Of a stretch of 64,000 nt of DNA, positions 16,575 through 26,198 are shown piece after piece. This DNA is from Vulcanimicrobiota bacterium. Lineage in GTDB: Bacteria; Vulcanimicrobiota; JAJTBE01. The position numbers and the translations under genes are program-made. How positions within the stretch are numbered: the stretch's first letter is position 1; every line of letters begins with the position of its first letter. A model generated the notes under the pieces. It ran no database searches, was not told the origin of the DNA, and saw only the letters and a program-made list of their open reading frames with translations. The DNA lies in NCBI GenBank assembly GCA_021107945.1, contig JAIORV010000052.1:1-64000 (forward strand), given 5' to 3'.

Positions 16575-19085
16575 ATGACTATAAAGAAAGTAAAAAATTC
16601 AACGGACCGGAAAAACAACAATAATCGGGACAAGACCGAGCCGAAGGTAATTCCTCCCGAGGTATTGAAAAAACGAACGCGTGTAGTTTCAGAAATATTC
16701 GGTCTTGCGTTGATATTTGTCGGAATATTTCTTTTCATTTGCTTTGCAACATCGAGTCCCGAGTCCATGGGGATAATCGGGAAGGTATTAAATGATGTAT
16801 TCAAATCTCTTTTTGGATGGGGCGCACTTTTATTTCCCTGGGTTCTTATATACATAGGGCTTCAACTGGCACTCAAAGGTGTGGAGTTATCATGGAAGTG
16901 GATATTGATTCTCATTTTTCTGTTTTATGTTGATTTGGTAATCCTTGTCCAACTATTTGGCGGCAATAACGCCTCCCTACCGTTACAGGCCGTTCAGGGA
17001 GACGGCGGTGTTATAGGACGTTTTCTTTGCGGTGGATTGATCAGGATAGTGGGGAGACCCGGCACTTATCTTTTTGTTATCGCATCGGTAATAGTCCTGA
17101 TAATGTTTTTGACCCAGCTTTCCCTGAAACAACTTATTAAACAGGTTCTGCCGTTTTTTATCGTAATCGGCAAGGGATTGAAAAAAGCATATAACTTCCT
17201 TGTTCTCAGAAGTGGGAGTATGTCGGAAGATGATAAACTTCTGAATGCAGGTATGGAGGAGATGCCTGATTTATCCGATATTGGAAAGGCAAAGACAAAG
17301 GCAAAGGGCACCACTCACATAAAAGGTCAGGAAGATGATGAAGATGAAGAATCAGGTAAAAATGAGCCTGTAGATGATATTGAAGATGAGCCGGGGACCA
17401 AACGTGTTATTTTCTTTGATGAGGAAGACTTCCAGGAGGATGAGGAACCGGAAACGCAGGAAAGGCAGGCTCAACCTGAATCAGAAGAGATTACCCTGCA
17501 GCCACAGCAGAGCATTAAAACCGAGCTTCCTTCGTTCCCGGGAGCAAACGACGAAATATTTGAGTTGACAGGTGGCAAGCCCGGGGGATATAAGCAATTG
17601 AACCTGTTTGACACGGGGGAGAGGAAAAGCAAGCCTGCTTCAGATGGCAAGAGACCCGCTCCTGTGAAAAATTATCATTACAAGCTTCCCCCTTTGAGTC
17701 TTCTCAAGGGGAAGAAGAAGGACTTCGTTGAGAAGCCCACACGAGATTATTCAAAAATCCTGGAGGAAACTCTTGGGAATTTTGGTGTAACTGTCAGGGT
17801 GATTAATTCCGTTCGAGGTCCGACTGTTACCAGGTATGAACTCCAGCCTGCCAAGGGTGTTAAGGTGAGCAAGATTACGAACCTTGCCAGTGATATTGCG
17901 CTTGCCCTGGCGGCTTATTCCATCAGAATTGAAGCTCCGATACCGGGGAAATCCGCCATAGGAATCGAGGTCCCCAATCATCATATCGATCCTGTTTTCC
18001 TGAGGGATATTTTGTATGAAGCCAGGTACAAGAAAAGACCTGTGTTGTCATTGGCTTTCGGCAAGGATATCACAGGAAAGCCTATTATGGGTGATCTCCT
18101 GAAAATGCCGCATCTTTTAATTGCCGGAGCAACGGGATCGGGCAAATCAGTATGTATAAACAGCATTATCGCAAGCATTCTTTACAAAGCTACACCAATG
18201 GATGTGCAGATGATGATGGTTGATCCCAAGCGCGTGGAGCTTTCTCTTTTCGAGGGAATTCCACATCTCCTGGATATAAAGTCGCCTACCAGCCACAAGA
18301 TTATCACCGATCCGAAGATTGCGACACTTGCCCTGAAGACAATCAGCGATATAATGGATACAAGGTATGAGGATTTCGTGGCTCTAAAAGTGCGAAATAT
18401 AAAAGAATATAACGAAAAAGCGGAAGAAAAGATTCCGTATATTGTAATAGTCATTGATGAGTTGGCAGATTTAATGATGATTTCATCATCCACCGTCGAA
18501 CAACATATCTGCCGTATTGCTCAACTGGGAAGAGCTTCGGGTATTCACCTTATTTTGGCAACCCAGCGCCCGTCCGTTGATGTCATAACCGGGCTTATAA
18601 AAGCCAATGTCCCTTCGAGGATAGCTTTTGCGGTTTCTTCGCAGGTCGATTCCCGGACTATCCTGGACAGGGTCGGAGCGGAGAAATTGCTGGGCAAGGG
18701 AGATATGCTTTATCTGCCGGTGGATGCCAGCGAACCGCGGCGGATTCAGGGAGTATTCGTATCAGGAGAGGAGATTGAGAAAGTGGTTGAATTCTGGAAA
18801 AAACAACCGCCACCGGAGAATATCATACCCATTGTAATTGAAGAATCGCCCGGCAAGGGTAAAGGCAAGTCCGACGATGAAGGAGATGAGCTTTTGCCCG
18901 ATGCCATCGAGATTATCAAGATGACCCGGCAGGCAAGCGTCTCAAACCTTCAAAGAAAAATGAAAATAGGGTATGCCCGGGCAGGCAGAATTATGGATCA
19001 ACTTGAAAACAGGGGAGTAGTAGGTCCTGCCCAGGGAAGCAAACCCAGAAAGATATTGCTTCCCGGATATACCAGTATGGATTGA
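16575..19085 (+). CDS. ftsK: FtsK/SpoIIIE-type DNA translocase
   Basis: 836 residues. Septal DNA pump that clears chromosome from the closing septum. Layout: four transmembrane helices in residues 45-200, an acidic Pro/Gln-rich linker (about 215-370), the alpha/beta motor with Walker A GATGSGKS near residue 518, Walker B IVIVIDELADLMM, the LATQRPS motif, and a winged-helix gamma domain at the end (LLPDAIEIIKMTRQASVSNLQ) that reads KOPS/SRS polarity sites. Length and order are those of typical SpoIIIE/FtsK. The ATG at 16575 lacks a clear Shine-Dalgarno sequence, so the exact start is a little uncertain. The gene stands alone on its strand. Confidence 0.96.
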   Translation: MTIKKVKNSTDRKNNNNRDKTEPKVIPPEVLKKRTRVVSEIFGLALIFVGIFLFICFATSSPESMGIIGKVLNDVFKSLFGWGALLFPWVLIYIGLQLALKGVELSWKWILILIFLFYVDLVILVQLFGGNNASLPLQAVQGDGGVIGRFLCGGLIRIVGRPGTYLFVIASVIVLIMFLTQLSLKQLIKQVLPFFIVIGKGLKKAYNFLVLRSGSMSEDDKLLNAGMEEMPDLSDIGKAKTKAKGTTHIKGQEDDEDEESGKNEPVDDIEDEPGTKRVIFFDEEDFQEDEEPETQERQAQPESEEITLQPQQSIKTELPSFPGANDEIFELTGGKPGGYKQLNLFDTGERKSKPASDGKRPAPVKNYHYKLPPLSLLKGKKKDFVEKPTRDYSKILEETLGNFGVTVRVINSVRGPTVTRYELQPAKGVKVSKITNLASDIALALAAYSIRIEAPIPGKSAIGIEVPNHHIDPVFLRDILYEARYKKRPVLSLAFGKDITGKPIMGDLLKMPHLLIAGATGSGKSVCINSIIASILYKATPMDVQMMMVDPKRVELSLFEGIPHLLDIKSPTSHKIITDPKIATLALKTISDIMDTRYEDFVALKVRNIKEYNEKAEEKIPYIVIVIDELADLMMISSSTVEQHICRIAQLGRASGIHLILATQRPSVDVITGLIKANVPSRIAFAVSSQVDSRTILDRVGAEKLLGKGDMLYLPVDASEPRRIQGVFVSGEEIEKVVEFWKKQPPPENIIPIVIEESPGKGKGKSDDEGDELLPDAIEIIKMTRQASVSNLQRKMKIGYARAGRIMDQLENRGVVGPAQGSKPRKILLPGYTSMD

Positions 19086-19264
19086 TCGTAGAAGTTTAAG
19101 TTTATATTATTCACCACGAAGTCACGAAGAACACGAAGAAGTTTTTTACTTCCAGGCTTTATCGGTAGCGGAAACCTTCAGGTTTCCCTGTATTAGCTTT
19201 ATTTTTTTTTGAAAAATTTCATTAAAACTATACAACTTTTCTTTAAATAGAGAAAAGAAAACTC

Positions 19265-19561
19265 TTATACTTCGCCCAGTTTTTCTTTCAAGCTTTCTAT
19301 CTTTGTTTTCATCATCTCATCGTGTCCCTTGCGATCATCAATTGTAATTGTTGTATAGACTCTATCTGAATTTTCTTTCAGGACATGATGACAACGCTTT
19401 ATGACATCCATCACATCATCCCATTCTCCCTCGATGATTGTCGCCATTGGGGTCAATTGGTATGAAATTCCGCTTTCCCTGATAATCTTTATAACCCTCG
19501 CAACGTCACTACTGACGCTTTCTCCCTTTCCTATGGGAAATGTGGCAAAAGTTGCAAGCAT
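19265..19561 (-). CDS. MTH1187/YkoF-type thiamine-binding protein
   Basis: 98 residues, the usual length of the MTH1187 (DUF77, UPF0045) family, a ferredoxin-like fold that forms tetramers and is annotated as thiamine-binding or as an anion/metabolite binder. Family features visible: opening LATFATFPIGKG, the central YQLTPMATIIEGEWDDVMDVI, and a C-terminal basic/acidic helix. The start at 19561 is chosen because AAAGGAGG lies nine bases upstream; the longer frame to 19630 has no such site. It is monocistronic and convergent with ftsK. Confidence 0.85.
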   Translation of the reverse strand: MLATFATFPIGKGESVSSDVARVIKIIRESGISYQLTPMATIIEGEWDDVMDVIKRCHHVLKENSDRVYTTITIDDRKGHDEMMKTKIESLKEKLGEV

Positions 19562-20008
19562 CTTGATGCCTCCTTTCTTTATTGGAAGTGAGAGACGAGA
19601 CTGTCGAAAACCGAATTTATTCAGATCCACTTCATTTCATTGTAGTATAAATATTCTATATATGCTGATTATTCTTTTATGGATTGGTATTCGACATAAA
19701 TTCCAGAATTCCTTCGAACTCCCGGATATATCCTGGATTAATATTGCCAACGCAGAAAAAGTAGAAATTGACAAATTCAAGACCTTACCCCATAGTATCC
19801 CCAATTGTCAATATCATACTAAAGAAGTTGACTTCCAGGAGGGGCTGGACTATGGCTTGTATGTCGGGTGCGCCTCATGGAATACTGTATTTTGCTTTCA
19901 ACGGGAGGGATTCAAGAAAACATGAAGAAGCAAAAGTTTCTGGCATTTGAGTGTCCTTTATGGATTTAATGGATTTATCGGATAAAATTGGTTAGCGAGG
20001 CATAATTA

Positions 20009-21478
20009 ATGGCTGGGATGTCCTTCAAATCAGATGAAAGCTTTCTTGAAAAACTTGCCATCGGGACAATCGGCACTCGAAAAGTAATGGAGAGCCTGAT
20101 GGCCAGCGGTCATTCTCCAATTGAGTTGGAAAGGGGATCCACCGGGTACAAAATCTGGAAATCGATAAAAATCAAACGTATTCGCGTTCCCGATATATTA
20201 TGTGTCAATTCTGGGATTCGTATTGAATCAAGGGCGAAAACAAAACTGGCTATTTCAATGTCGCACTCACAAAATGATCCTTCCAGGGGATGGGATCACG
20301 GACTAAAAGACGATGACTATACTGCATTTGTCGTGTGTAGTAAATGTGGAGACGAGCCAATTGACTGGATGGCGCAGGATTTGGTTCAGTATATTAAAGT
20401 AACTGATCTGAGGGAAGCATTCAAATCAGGCAGGATAACAGAAGAACGTCGTAAGGGGGCTGAAGAAGGCTCCGAATCCCGCCTGACCTGGCCTTCCGCA
20501 ATAGCAAGCAGCGATGGGGTTGTTTCTTCAGTCAACAACAGCAGAATACAATTCAAAAGAATAAGTGATAATCGCATTATTTCTTTGCAATTAATAAATA
20601 AAAAAGGTGTATCCTTGAATCCTATGTTCAGGAAGGGACAGAGGATTCAGAAAAATACAATTTTGGCCTCGGTAGTGCCCGTACACTTGAATGTCGAGGC
20701 CACAGATGTTGACAACTCCCATTATCTCGACCTCCTCCGCAGTAGCTCAATTGCAGATAGGTATACAGCGGCCAAAGCCCTCTCACACCTGGACGAAAGT
20801 TATGATGACCGCCTGAAGGAGTGCATTCGGGACGAGAATGAACACATCTACGTGCGCCTTGAAATCGCGGCCACCTTGGCAAGAAAGGGGGATGCGGACG
20901 GATTTGATTTCATTAGGTCGATTTTGAATGACACGTACTTGCCATATCGTCTTGAAGCCATTATAATTCTGGGAGAGATACCATTACAAAAATCCTGTGA
21001 AATACTTTGTTCGGTGTTGAGGGATAATGGGCAAAGCAATAATGTCCGTGCGGGAGCAGCTTGGGCGCTGGGAGAAATCAATCTCGAATCATGCATACCA
21101 GGCCTGATAAATGCTTTCAACGAACTCGACACGGGTATTCGCATCGAGGCGGCGAGAGCGCTCAGGAAATTAGCTGACTCATACACGAGAAATGTTGTCT
21201 CTCAATTTGCCAGCGCCTCGGAGAACGTAAGACCCGGTATTGCCTGGGCGCTTGGTAAGTCCGAAAGATGGAAGTTTGAGCAACTGGTTTCGTTATTAGG
21301 CTCCGAGGCAGAACCTGACCTTCGGTACTGGATTGCATATGTGATTGGCCACGCTGAGCAAAGTCGCATGATACAAGATATAGAGGTTCTGAGAAAACGG
21401 GATTCTGAAATTTATTTTGCAGTAACGCTCTTGTGGAAACTTTTGGACAGTTGGATTTATGGGCTTAAGGAATATTGA
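20009..21478 (+). CDS. HEAT-repeat protein, putative restriction endonuclease
   Basis: 489 residues. The C-terminal half (from about 230) consists of HEAT/PBS-lyase-type repeats with units such as YTAAKALSHLD, VRLEIAATLARKGD, YRLEAIIILGEI, VRAGAAWALGEIN and IRIEAARALRKLAD. The N-terminal 150 residues contain VPDILC (Asp62) and IESRAK (Glu73 to Lys77), reminiscent of a PD-(D/E)xK nuclease core, followed by a CxxC in VCSKCGD. The next gene, three bases downstream, is an M.PvuII-like methyltransferase, so by position this should be the cognate endonuclease with HEAT repeats for DNA or protein contact. No PvuII endonuclease resemblance is seen. The nuclease assignment is inference from context. 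Confidence 0.6.
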   Translation: MAGMSFKSDESFLEKLAIGTIGTRKVMESLMASGHSPIELERGSTGYKIWKSIKIKRIRVPDILCVNSGIRIESRAKTKLAISMSHSQNDPSRGWDHGLKDDDYTAFVVCSKCGDEPIDWMAQDLVQYIKVTDLREAFKSGRITEERRKGAEEGSESRLTWPSAIASSDGVVSSVNNSRIQFKRISDNRIISLQLINKKGVSLNPMFRKGQRIQKNTILASVVPVHLNVEATDVDNSHYLDLLRSSSIADRYTAAKALSHLDESYDDRLKECIRDENEHIYVRLEIAATLARKGDADGFDFIRSILNDTYLPYRLEAIIILGEIPLQKSCEILCSVLRDNGQSNNVRAGAAWALGEINLESCIPGLINAFNELDTGIRIEAARALRKLADSYTRNVVSQFASASENVRPGIAWALGKSERWKFEQLVSLLGSEAEPDLRYWIAYVIGHAEQSRMIQDIEVLRKRDSEIYFAVTLLWKLLDSWIYGLKEY

Positions 21479-21481
21479 GAT

Positions 21482-22483
21482 ATGTTTGAACTCTATCACA
21501 CAAAAATGGGTAAGGCATTTGTCGGCGACTCCCTCGATTGGCTTCACAAGGCCGATTCCAACTCGGTCGATCTCGTTATTACCTCTCCACCGTTTGCCCT
21601 TCAACGAAAAAAAGAATATGGAAATGAAGACCAAGCTGCATACGTCGACTGGATAATCCCGTTCGGACATGAAATATTCCGTGTATTAAAAGATACCGGT
21701 AGTTTTATACTTGACCTAGGCGGAGCATACAAAAAGGGCAAGCCTGTTCGTTCACTCTATAATTACCGTGTTTTAATAAGAATGTGTGACGGATGCGGCT
21801 TTAACCTTGCAGAAGAATTCTTCTGGCACAACCCGTCAAAGTTGCCTTCTCCCATCGAGTGGGTTAATAAAAGGAAAATCCGGGTGAAAGACTCTGTAAA
21901 TACTGTGTGGTGGTTTTCCAAAACAGACTTTCCCAGGGCGGACGTTCGTAAGGTACTGGTGCCGTACTCGGACAGGATGAAGAAGCTCCTTGAAAATCCG
22001 GATAAATTTTATAAGCCCAAAAAGAGACCTTCCGGGCACGATATCTCCAGGAGCTTTGGAAATAATAAGAACGGTGGAGCAATACCTCCAAACTTGCTGC
22101 AAATTCCAAACTCGGAGAGCAATTCACAATACTTGCGTTTATGTAAAGAGATTGGGGCTAAAAGACATCCGGCCCGTTTCCCCTCAAAATTGCCTGCGTT
22201 CTTTATCGATTTTCTCACCAACGAAGGAGACTTGGTCGTTGATATTTTTGCGGGGTCCAATACGACAGGAGAAGTCGCAGGTAAAAAAGGCCGGCGTTGG
22301 ATTGCCTGCGACCTGAACAGGGAATACCTTGCAGCTTCCTGTTTTCGTTTCTTTGACCATAATGATTATGAAAAAATCAATAATATATATGAACTGTTAC
22401 TAAAGGGGAAGCTTAAAAATTTACCTGCTGACATTGAGGGACAATCATTGCAGGTCAAACAAATGGAGTTGGAGTTTAAATAG
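21482..22483 (+). CDS. M.PvuII-like N4-cytosine DNA methyltransferase
   Basis: 333 residues, close to M.PvuII (about 336). It is a beta-class (permuted) methyltransferase: catalytic motif IV TSPPF at residues 34-38 near the N-terminus, and the AdoMet motif I VVDIFAGSNTTGEVAG near residue 252. From memory of M.PvuII the match is extensive, e.g. FALQRKKEYGN, NPSKLPSPIEWVNKRKIRVK, VNTVWWFSKT, YSDRMKKL, RPSGHDI, NLLQI.NSESN and HPARFP. On this basis it should methylate the N4 of a cytosine, possibly within CAGCTG. It is probably co-translated with the preceding HEAT-repeat gene (AAGGA inside that gene's end serves as ribosome site). This makes a type II restriction-modification pair. Confidence 0.9.
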   Translation: MFELYHTKMGKAFVGDSLDWLHKADSNSVDLVITSPPFALQRKKEYGNEDQAAYVDWIIPFGHEIFRVLKDTGSFILDLGGAYKKGKPVRSLYNYRVLIRMCDGCGFNLAEEFFWHNPSKLPSPIEWVNKRKIRVKDSVNTVWWFSKTDFPRADVRKVLVPYSDRMKKLLENPDKFYKPKKRPSGHDISRSFGNNKNGGAIPPNLLQIPNSESNSQYLRLCKEIGAKRHPARFPSKLPAFFIDFLTNEGDLVVDIFAGSNTTGEVAGKKGRRWIACDLNREYLAASCFRFFDHNDYEKINNIYELLLKGKLKNLPADIEGQSLQVKQMELEFK

Positions 22484-22771
22484 ATACAACAGATGGTAAG
22501 GGATTCGAATAGGTAACTATTTGAAAACTGGGGAAAGCGTCCTATTTAATGCACCTATCTTATGTAGAGAAATACTTATTCAACTATTAATGAAGAGGTA
22601 ACAAGTAAATAAAAACAACCCGCAAAGCCCGATGAATCGTCTCAAATAGTCAGGTTGCCATGACGCCACTGAATTCGAGGGGATTATTAGGGGAGACTAA
22701 TATTCGCTTTCCAGTGATGTCCTTATTAACCTCGATGAATACTGACTGCAAAACCGACCTCCGGCCTCCGA

Positions 22772-24232
22772 TTATCCAAACCCTCCGACTCCGGCTTCAG
22801 CAGTATTTAAATGAATCCGTACCGTATCCTCGAATTTATCAGCATAACCTCCGGCCAATACCACCGCTACAGGGATTCCTCTTCTTCTGCATTGCCCGAT
22901 AACAAGCTGATCTCTCTGGAGAAGCCCGTTTAAGCTAAGGTTTAATCCTCCTAATTGATCATTCCTGTAAGGATCGCCACCGGCAAGGTAGAAGACAATA
23001 TCCGGTTCGTGGAACTCGAGAATTGCGGGGATATTCCGCCTTAGTCTTGCCAGATAAATGTCATCACCCGCTCCGTCCTCCAGCCCTATGTCAAGATCGC
23101 TTTTCTCTTTGAGTGGATAATTATTCTCCTGGTGAATTGAAAATGTAAACACATCGGGATCATCCCTGAATATGAATGCGGTTCCATTCCCCTGGTGAAG
23201 ATCGCAGTCAAGAACGGCAGCTTTTTCTATCAGACCTTCTTTCTTCAGCTTCAGGATTGCATATGCCACATCATTGATATAGCAGAAACCCTCTGCATGA
23301 TCCCGGTATGCATGATGAAATCCGCCGGTCAGGTTCAGGGCGAATCCGCAATCAAGAGCGTTAACACCGGCAAGATATGTGCCGCCGGCCGCAAGCTTGA
23401 ATGCGTCTGTTATCTCTTTATTCAATGGAAGCTCGGAGCTAAATGTTCTTTTACTCCAATTCAGGTTCTTCATATCATCAATATATTCAGGTTCAAGGAA
23501 AATCGAGAGGTCTTCCCATGACGCAGGCTCTGGTGTCAGGACATTCTCCGGGGAAGTTATTCCGCCATCAATCAATTTCTCATATATTACACGGTATTTT
23601 ATAACAGGGAATACATGTTGACCTATATCCGCAAAATAACCGGGAGAATAAATAAACTTCACATCTGTCGCATTTTCGTGTTTCGCTACAGGAACCGAGT
23701 AGCTCTTTGAAGATATCTCATAACATTTCTCACAAAATTCGTCGGCTTTCTCATCAAGATGATAAATACTCTCCGATTTACTCATAACACAAGTCGAATC
23801 AGAACAATGCAGAAGACCGAAGATATGCCCGGTTTCGTGGATGATAAGCTTTTTGATCCTGGATTTTATCAGTCCGTCGCTACTCTTTTTTGGATCTAAA
23901 TGGGAAGTGGAAATTAGAATGGAATTGTTACCCGGAAATGAATCGGCAAGAATTCTGGAAAGCCCCGGCATGTATATGGGTAAATTTGTAATTCCCAGAT
24001 GAATAATATCGTTTTCTATGTTCTTATCATGTTTTTCCCGCTGAGACATCCGGTGATGAAAAGGCAGCGCCCAGCAGGAGCATGTATATTGATTCAGGCT
24101 ATACGGAGGGATTTCTTCTTCTCTTGTACTTATAATTTCCCATCCTGTTTCGGAGAAGAAATCAAATATACCACCGGGAATTTCATCCCCGGCTCCCTTG
24201 AATATATGCAATACAATTCTGAGGTTTCTCAT
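22772..24232 (-). CDS. Archaemetzincin-histone deacetylase-like fusion
   Basis: 486 residues with two enzyme domains. Residues 1-175 match archaemetzincin: HETGHIFGLLHC (His132, His136, His142, Cys143), then CVM (Cys148, Met150) and CEKC (Cys167, Cys170), the second zinc site of the family. Residues 190-480 match the arginase/deacetylase fold of AcuC/HDAC enzymes: HH dyad (306-307), GFCYINDVAYAI, LDCDLHQGNG (Asp342, Asp344, His346), Asp420 in AGGDPY and the transition-state tyrosine Tyr463 in LAGGYAD. All expected metal ligands are present in both halves. The frame is continuous with no weak junction. It could pair limited proteolysis with lysine deacetylation; substrates unknown. GGTGA precedes the ATG. 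Confidence 0.85.
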   Translation of the reverse strand: MRNLRIVLHIFKGAGDEIPGGIFDFFSETGWEIISTREEEIPPYSLNQYTCSCWALPFHHRMSQREKHDKNIENDIIHLGITNLPIYMPGLSRILADSFPGNNSILISTSHLDPKKSSDGLIKSRIKKLIIHETGHIFGLLHCSDSTCVMSKSESIYHLDEKADEFCEKCYEISSKSYSVPVAKHENATDVKFIYSPGYFADIGQHVFPVIKYRVIYEKLIDGGITSPENVLTPEPASWEDLSIFLEPEYIDDMKNLNWSKRTFSSELPLNKEITDAFKLAAGGTYLAGVNALDCGFALNLTGGFHHAYRDHAEGFCYINDVAYAILKLKKEGLIEKAAVLDCDLHQGNGTAFIFRDDPDVFTFSIHQENNYPLKEKSDLDIGLEDGAGDDIYLARLRRNIPAILEFHEPDIVFYLAGGDPYRNDQLGGLNLSLNGLLQRDQLVIGQCRRRGIPVAVVLAGGYADKFEDTVRIHLNTAEAGVGGFG

Positions 24233-24368
24233 ATTTTCACCATTATCTTATCTCTTAACTTCGTAATTATTCAACGCAGAGGACGCAGAGGATCTTCTTT
24301 TTTTTATCTCCGTCCCTTCGTGCTCATGGCGTTCTTTAATGGTTGAGAATCAGAGGAAAAAACGTATG

Positions 24369-24474
24369 TATTCAGACCCATCCCTGTATGAGTGGTTTCC
24401 CAACCCCGATTTCATGCCGCTTCCAGGATGGTCGGGAGACCAGCCTCTACCCAAATAGTGGGGTGGTCTGAATA
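24369..24474. repeat. Repeat family A, full copy (miniature inverted-repeat element)
   Basis: Perfect ten-base terminal inverted repeats TATTCAGACC (24369-24378) and GGTCTGAATA (24465-24474) bound 106 bases. The interior shares with 34654-34761 the order GGTTTCCCAA.CCCCGATTTCATGCCG, TTCCAGG.TGGTCGGGAGACCA and CCTCTACC. No ORF. Confidence 0.75.
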
Positions 24475-24616
24475 ATTACGAAAAAACAAAAGAAAAACGC
24501 AAACATAAAAATTTGAGCAGTAAAGAAAATCCTTCCAATTCATAAGGGTGCGAAATCGGGTGGTTAGAAGCCTATAAAATCTACCTCCCACCTCAATTCA
24601 ACCGTTTCAACGATTT

Positions 24617-24815
24617 TTTGATGATATAAACCACTGAAGTGGTTAAGACGCTGTAGTGGTGGGGTTTACACTCAATTCACCACAATAAATTGTGGTGCTG
24701 TCTTAAACCCCTTATAACGCCTGTTATCACCTGAAAAACACCTGTTATCACCTCAAAGCACTTGAAATTAATTCTATTACTTCTCAAGAAATTCACATGT
24801 GCGAAATGTGAGAAC
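24617..24815. repeat. Repeat family D, copy 2
   Basis: About 200 bases nearly identical to 12706-12881, with one additional internal CACCTGTTATCACC unit. Palindromes ACCACTGAAGTGGT and CACCACAATAAATTGTGGTG are kept. From 24816 to 25113, upstream of the next gene, I see only AT-rich sequence with no clear signal. Confidence 0.8.
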
Positions 24816-25113
24816 TTAACTTCTTATCCCCATAATTTCTTTCAGTATTGCAGATTAAAAGTCCTTTAGGTTATTAACATTATGTTAAATAATCAACAAA
24901 AAAAATAATATGAAACGCTGAGAGTCAGGTAGTATCGAGTTTTCTGGACCCATTACTTATCATGTAAAAATCCAACAAATTCTTTACTTGTTTGTTAGAT
25001 TGAGGTAAAATATATATTGAGCAAGGTGTATCGCCCGGTAATTCGTATGTAATAATGATACATTAGATTGTAAATTTCATAAAAATTAAAACTATAAATC
25101 CGGAGGATATGAT

Positions 25114-26148
25114 ATGAAAATGAGGCATGTTCCGGCACACATAGGGAATAAAGTTATTTCCCCATTTAAAAAAGCAGGTAAAAAAGTTGTGGAGAAGGTT
25201 AAGGACGGGGTAGAATTTATAGATGACTACACTTCTCCCAGGGAAGAAACCGCGGGGAATTTCAAAAAAGCTTCATATTTCCAGGCTTGTTTTACCGGCG
25301 CGACGGAAGGGTTTTATGTCATGGGTCTTCCCGGCGTTGCTATGGGTGCCGTTCCTGCCGCGGTAGGTGTGGCGGTTTCGAATAAAACAGGCAAAGAAAG
25401 TCTTGGAGTTGTGGCAGGTGTCATTTCCGGCGCTGCAGTGGGTGCGGGAGTCGGTGCTATCGTAACAGGCCCTGCCGGTGTAGTCGCAGGTGCAATTACC
25501 GGCGCAATTCTGGGTGCCATGGAGACATTCCGTGGAAGTTCAAAATCCGAGACAAGGGATGGGGGCGGAAATGCAAATATGATTTCAGCTCCGTTCATTC
25601 CAGGTCCTGCCAAGATGGCCGGTGGAATCGGCTCGGCAATTGGAACAAGAATGAAGAGTAAAACCGCCAAGTCAGTAGTCGGTGGTATTGCGGCCGCCGC
25701 AATCGGTGGAACCCTTGCAGCTATAGGATTCGCCCCGGTAAGCATACCTGTCGCTATTGCCGCGTGTGGAGCGGCCGGAGTGTTGGGACCCATTATGGGA
25801 CCGAGATATAGCCAACTCTTCAGAAATCTCTCCAATGATATCGGTAAGTTGGTGGGTAAAGCGGCGAAAAAGATAGGGCTGGTCAAGGAAGGCAAAGATA
25901 TGGATCCCAATAAGAAAAATATCATAGGAGCTATTCCTTCAAGTTTCGTCAAAGAAGGATTGAGAGGGTTTGCGCTTTCCGACGGCAATATTGGAAAGAT
26001 GCTGTTAGGCGGAGTTATGGAGTCAATTGAGCAGGCGCATATATTTCTTACACAGAAGAAAGGCAAGGATCAAGCCAAAAAAGCTAGCCAGGCTCCTAAA
26101 ACAATCACACAGGGAATAGAAGCCAAAGATTCTGTGAAAAATAAATAG
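25114..26148 (+). CDS. Glycine-zipper membrane protein
   Basis: 344 residues; no family recognised. After 60 polar, basic residues come long stretches with GxxxG/GxxxA periodicity: GVVAGVISGAAVGAGVGAIV and GVVAGAITGAILGAM (residues 105-145), GGIAAAAIGGTLAAIGFAP and ACGAAGVLGPIMG (190-232). The tail is Lys-rich. This is the composition of glycine-zipper proteins that pack or oligomerise in membranes, and it also resembles pore-forming or phage tail-tape-like segments. CGGAGG lies before the ATG, and a strong terminator follows, so it is transcribed alone. It is similar in style to the 15010 and 15763 genes. Confidence 0.65.
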   Translation: MKMRHVPAHIGNKVISPFKKAGKKVVEKVKDGVEFIDDYTSPREETAGNFKKASYFQACFTGATEGFYVMGLPGVAMGAVPAAVGVAVSNKTGKESLGVVAGVISGAAVGAGVGAIVTGPAGVVAGAITGAILGAMETFRGSSKSETRDGGGNANMISAPFIPGPAKMAGGIGSAIGTRMKSKTAKSVVGGIAAAAIGGTLAAIGFAPVSIPVAIAACGAAGVLGPIMGPRYSQLFRNLSNDIGKLVGKAAKKIGLVKEGKDMDPNKKNIIGAIPSSFVKEGLRGFALSDGNIGKMLLGGVMESIEQAHIFLTQKKGKDQAKKASQAPKTITQGIEAKDSVKNK

Positions 26149-26170
26149 TGATATTTAAATATATTAAGAA

Positions 26171-26198
26171 AAGCCCGGTGAAAGCCGGCTTTTTTTTT
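26171..26198 (+). terminator. Intrinsic terminator
   Basis: AAGCCCGG pairs with CCGGCTT (one bulged C) around a short loop, followed by nine T residues (26190-26198). Ends the 25114 transcript. Confidence 0.8.

Noticed and set aside
22484-22771. A short rightward ORF beginning MTPLNSRGLL near 22660
   Set aside because: It runs into the antisense of the archaemetzincin-deacetylase gene and has no Shine-Dalgarno sequence.
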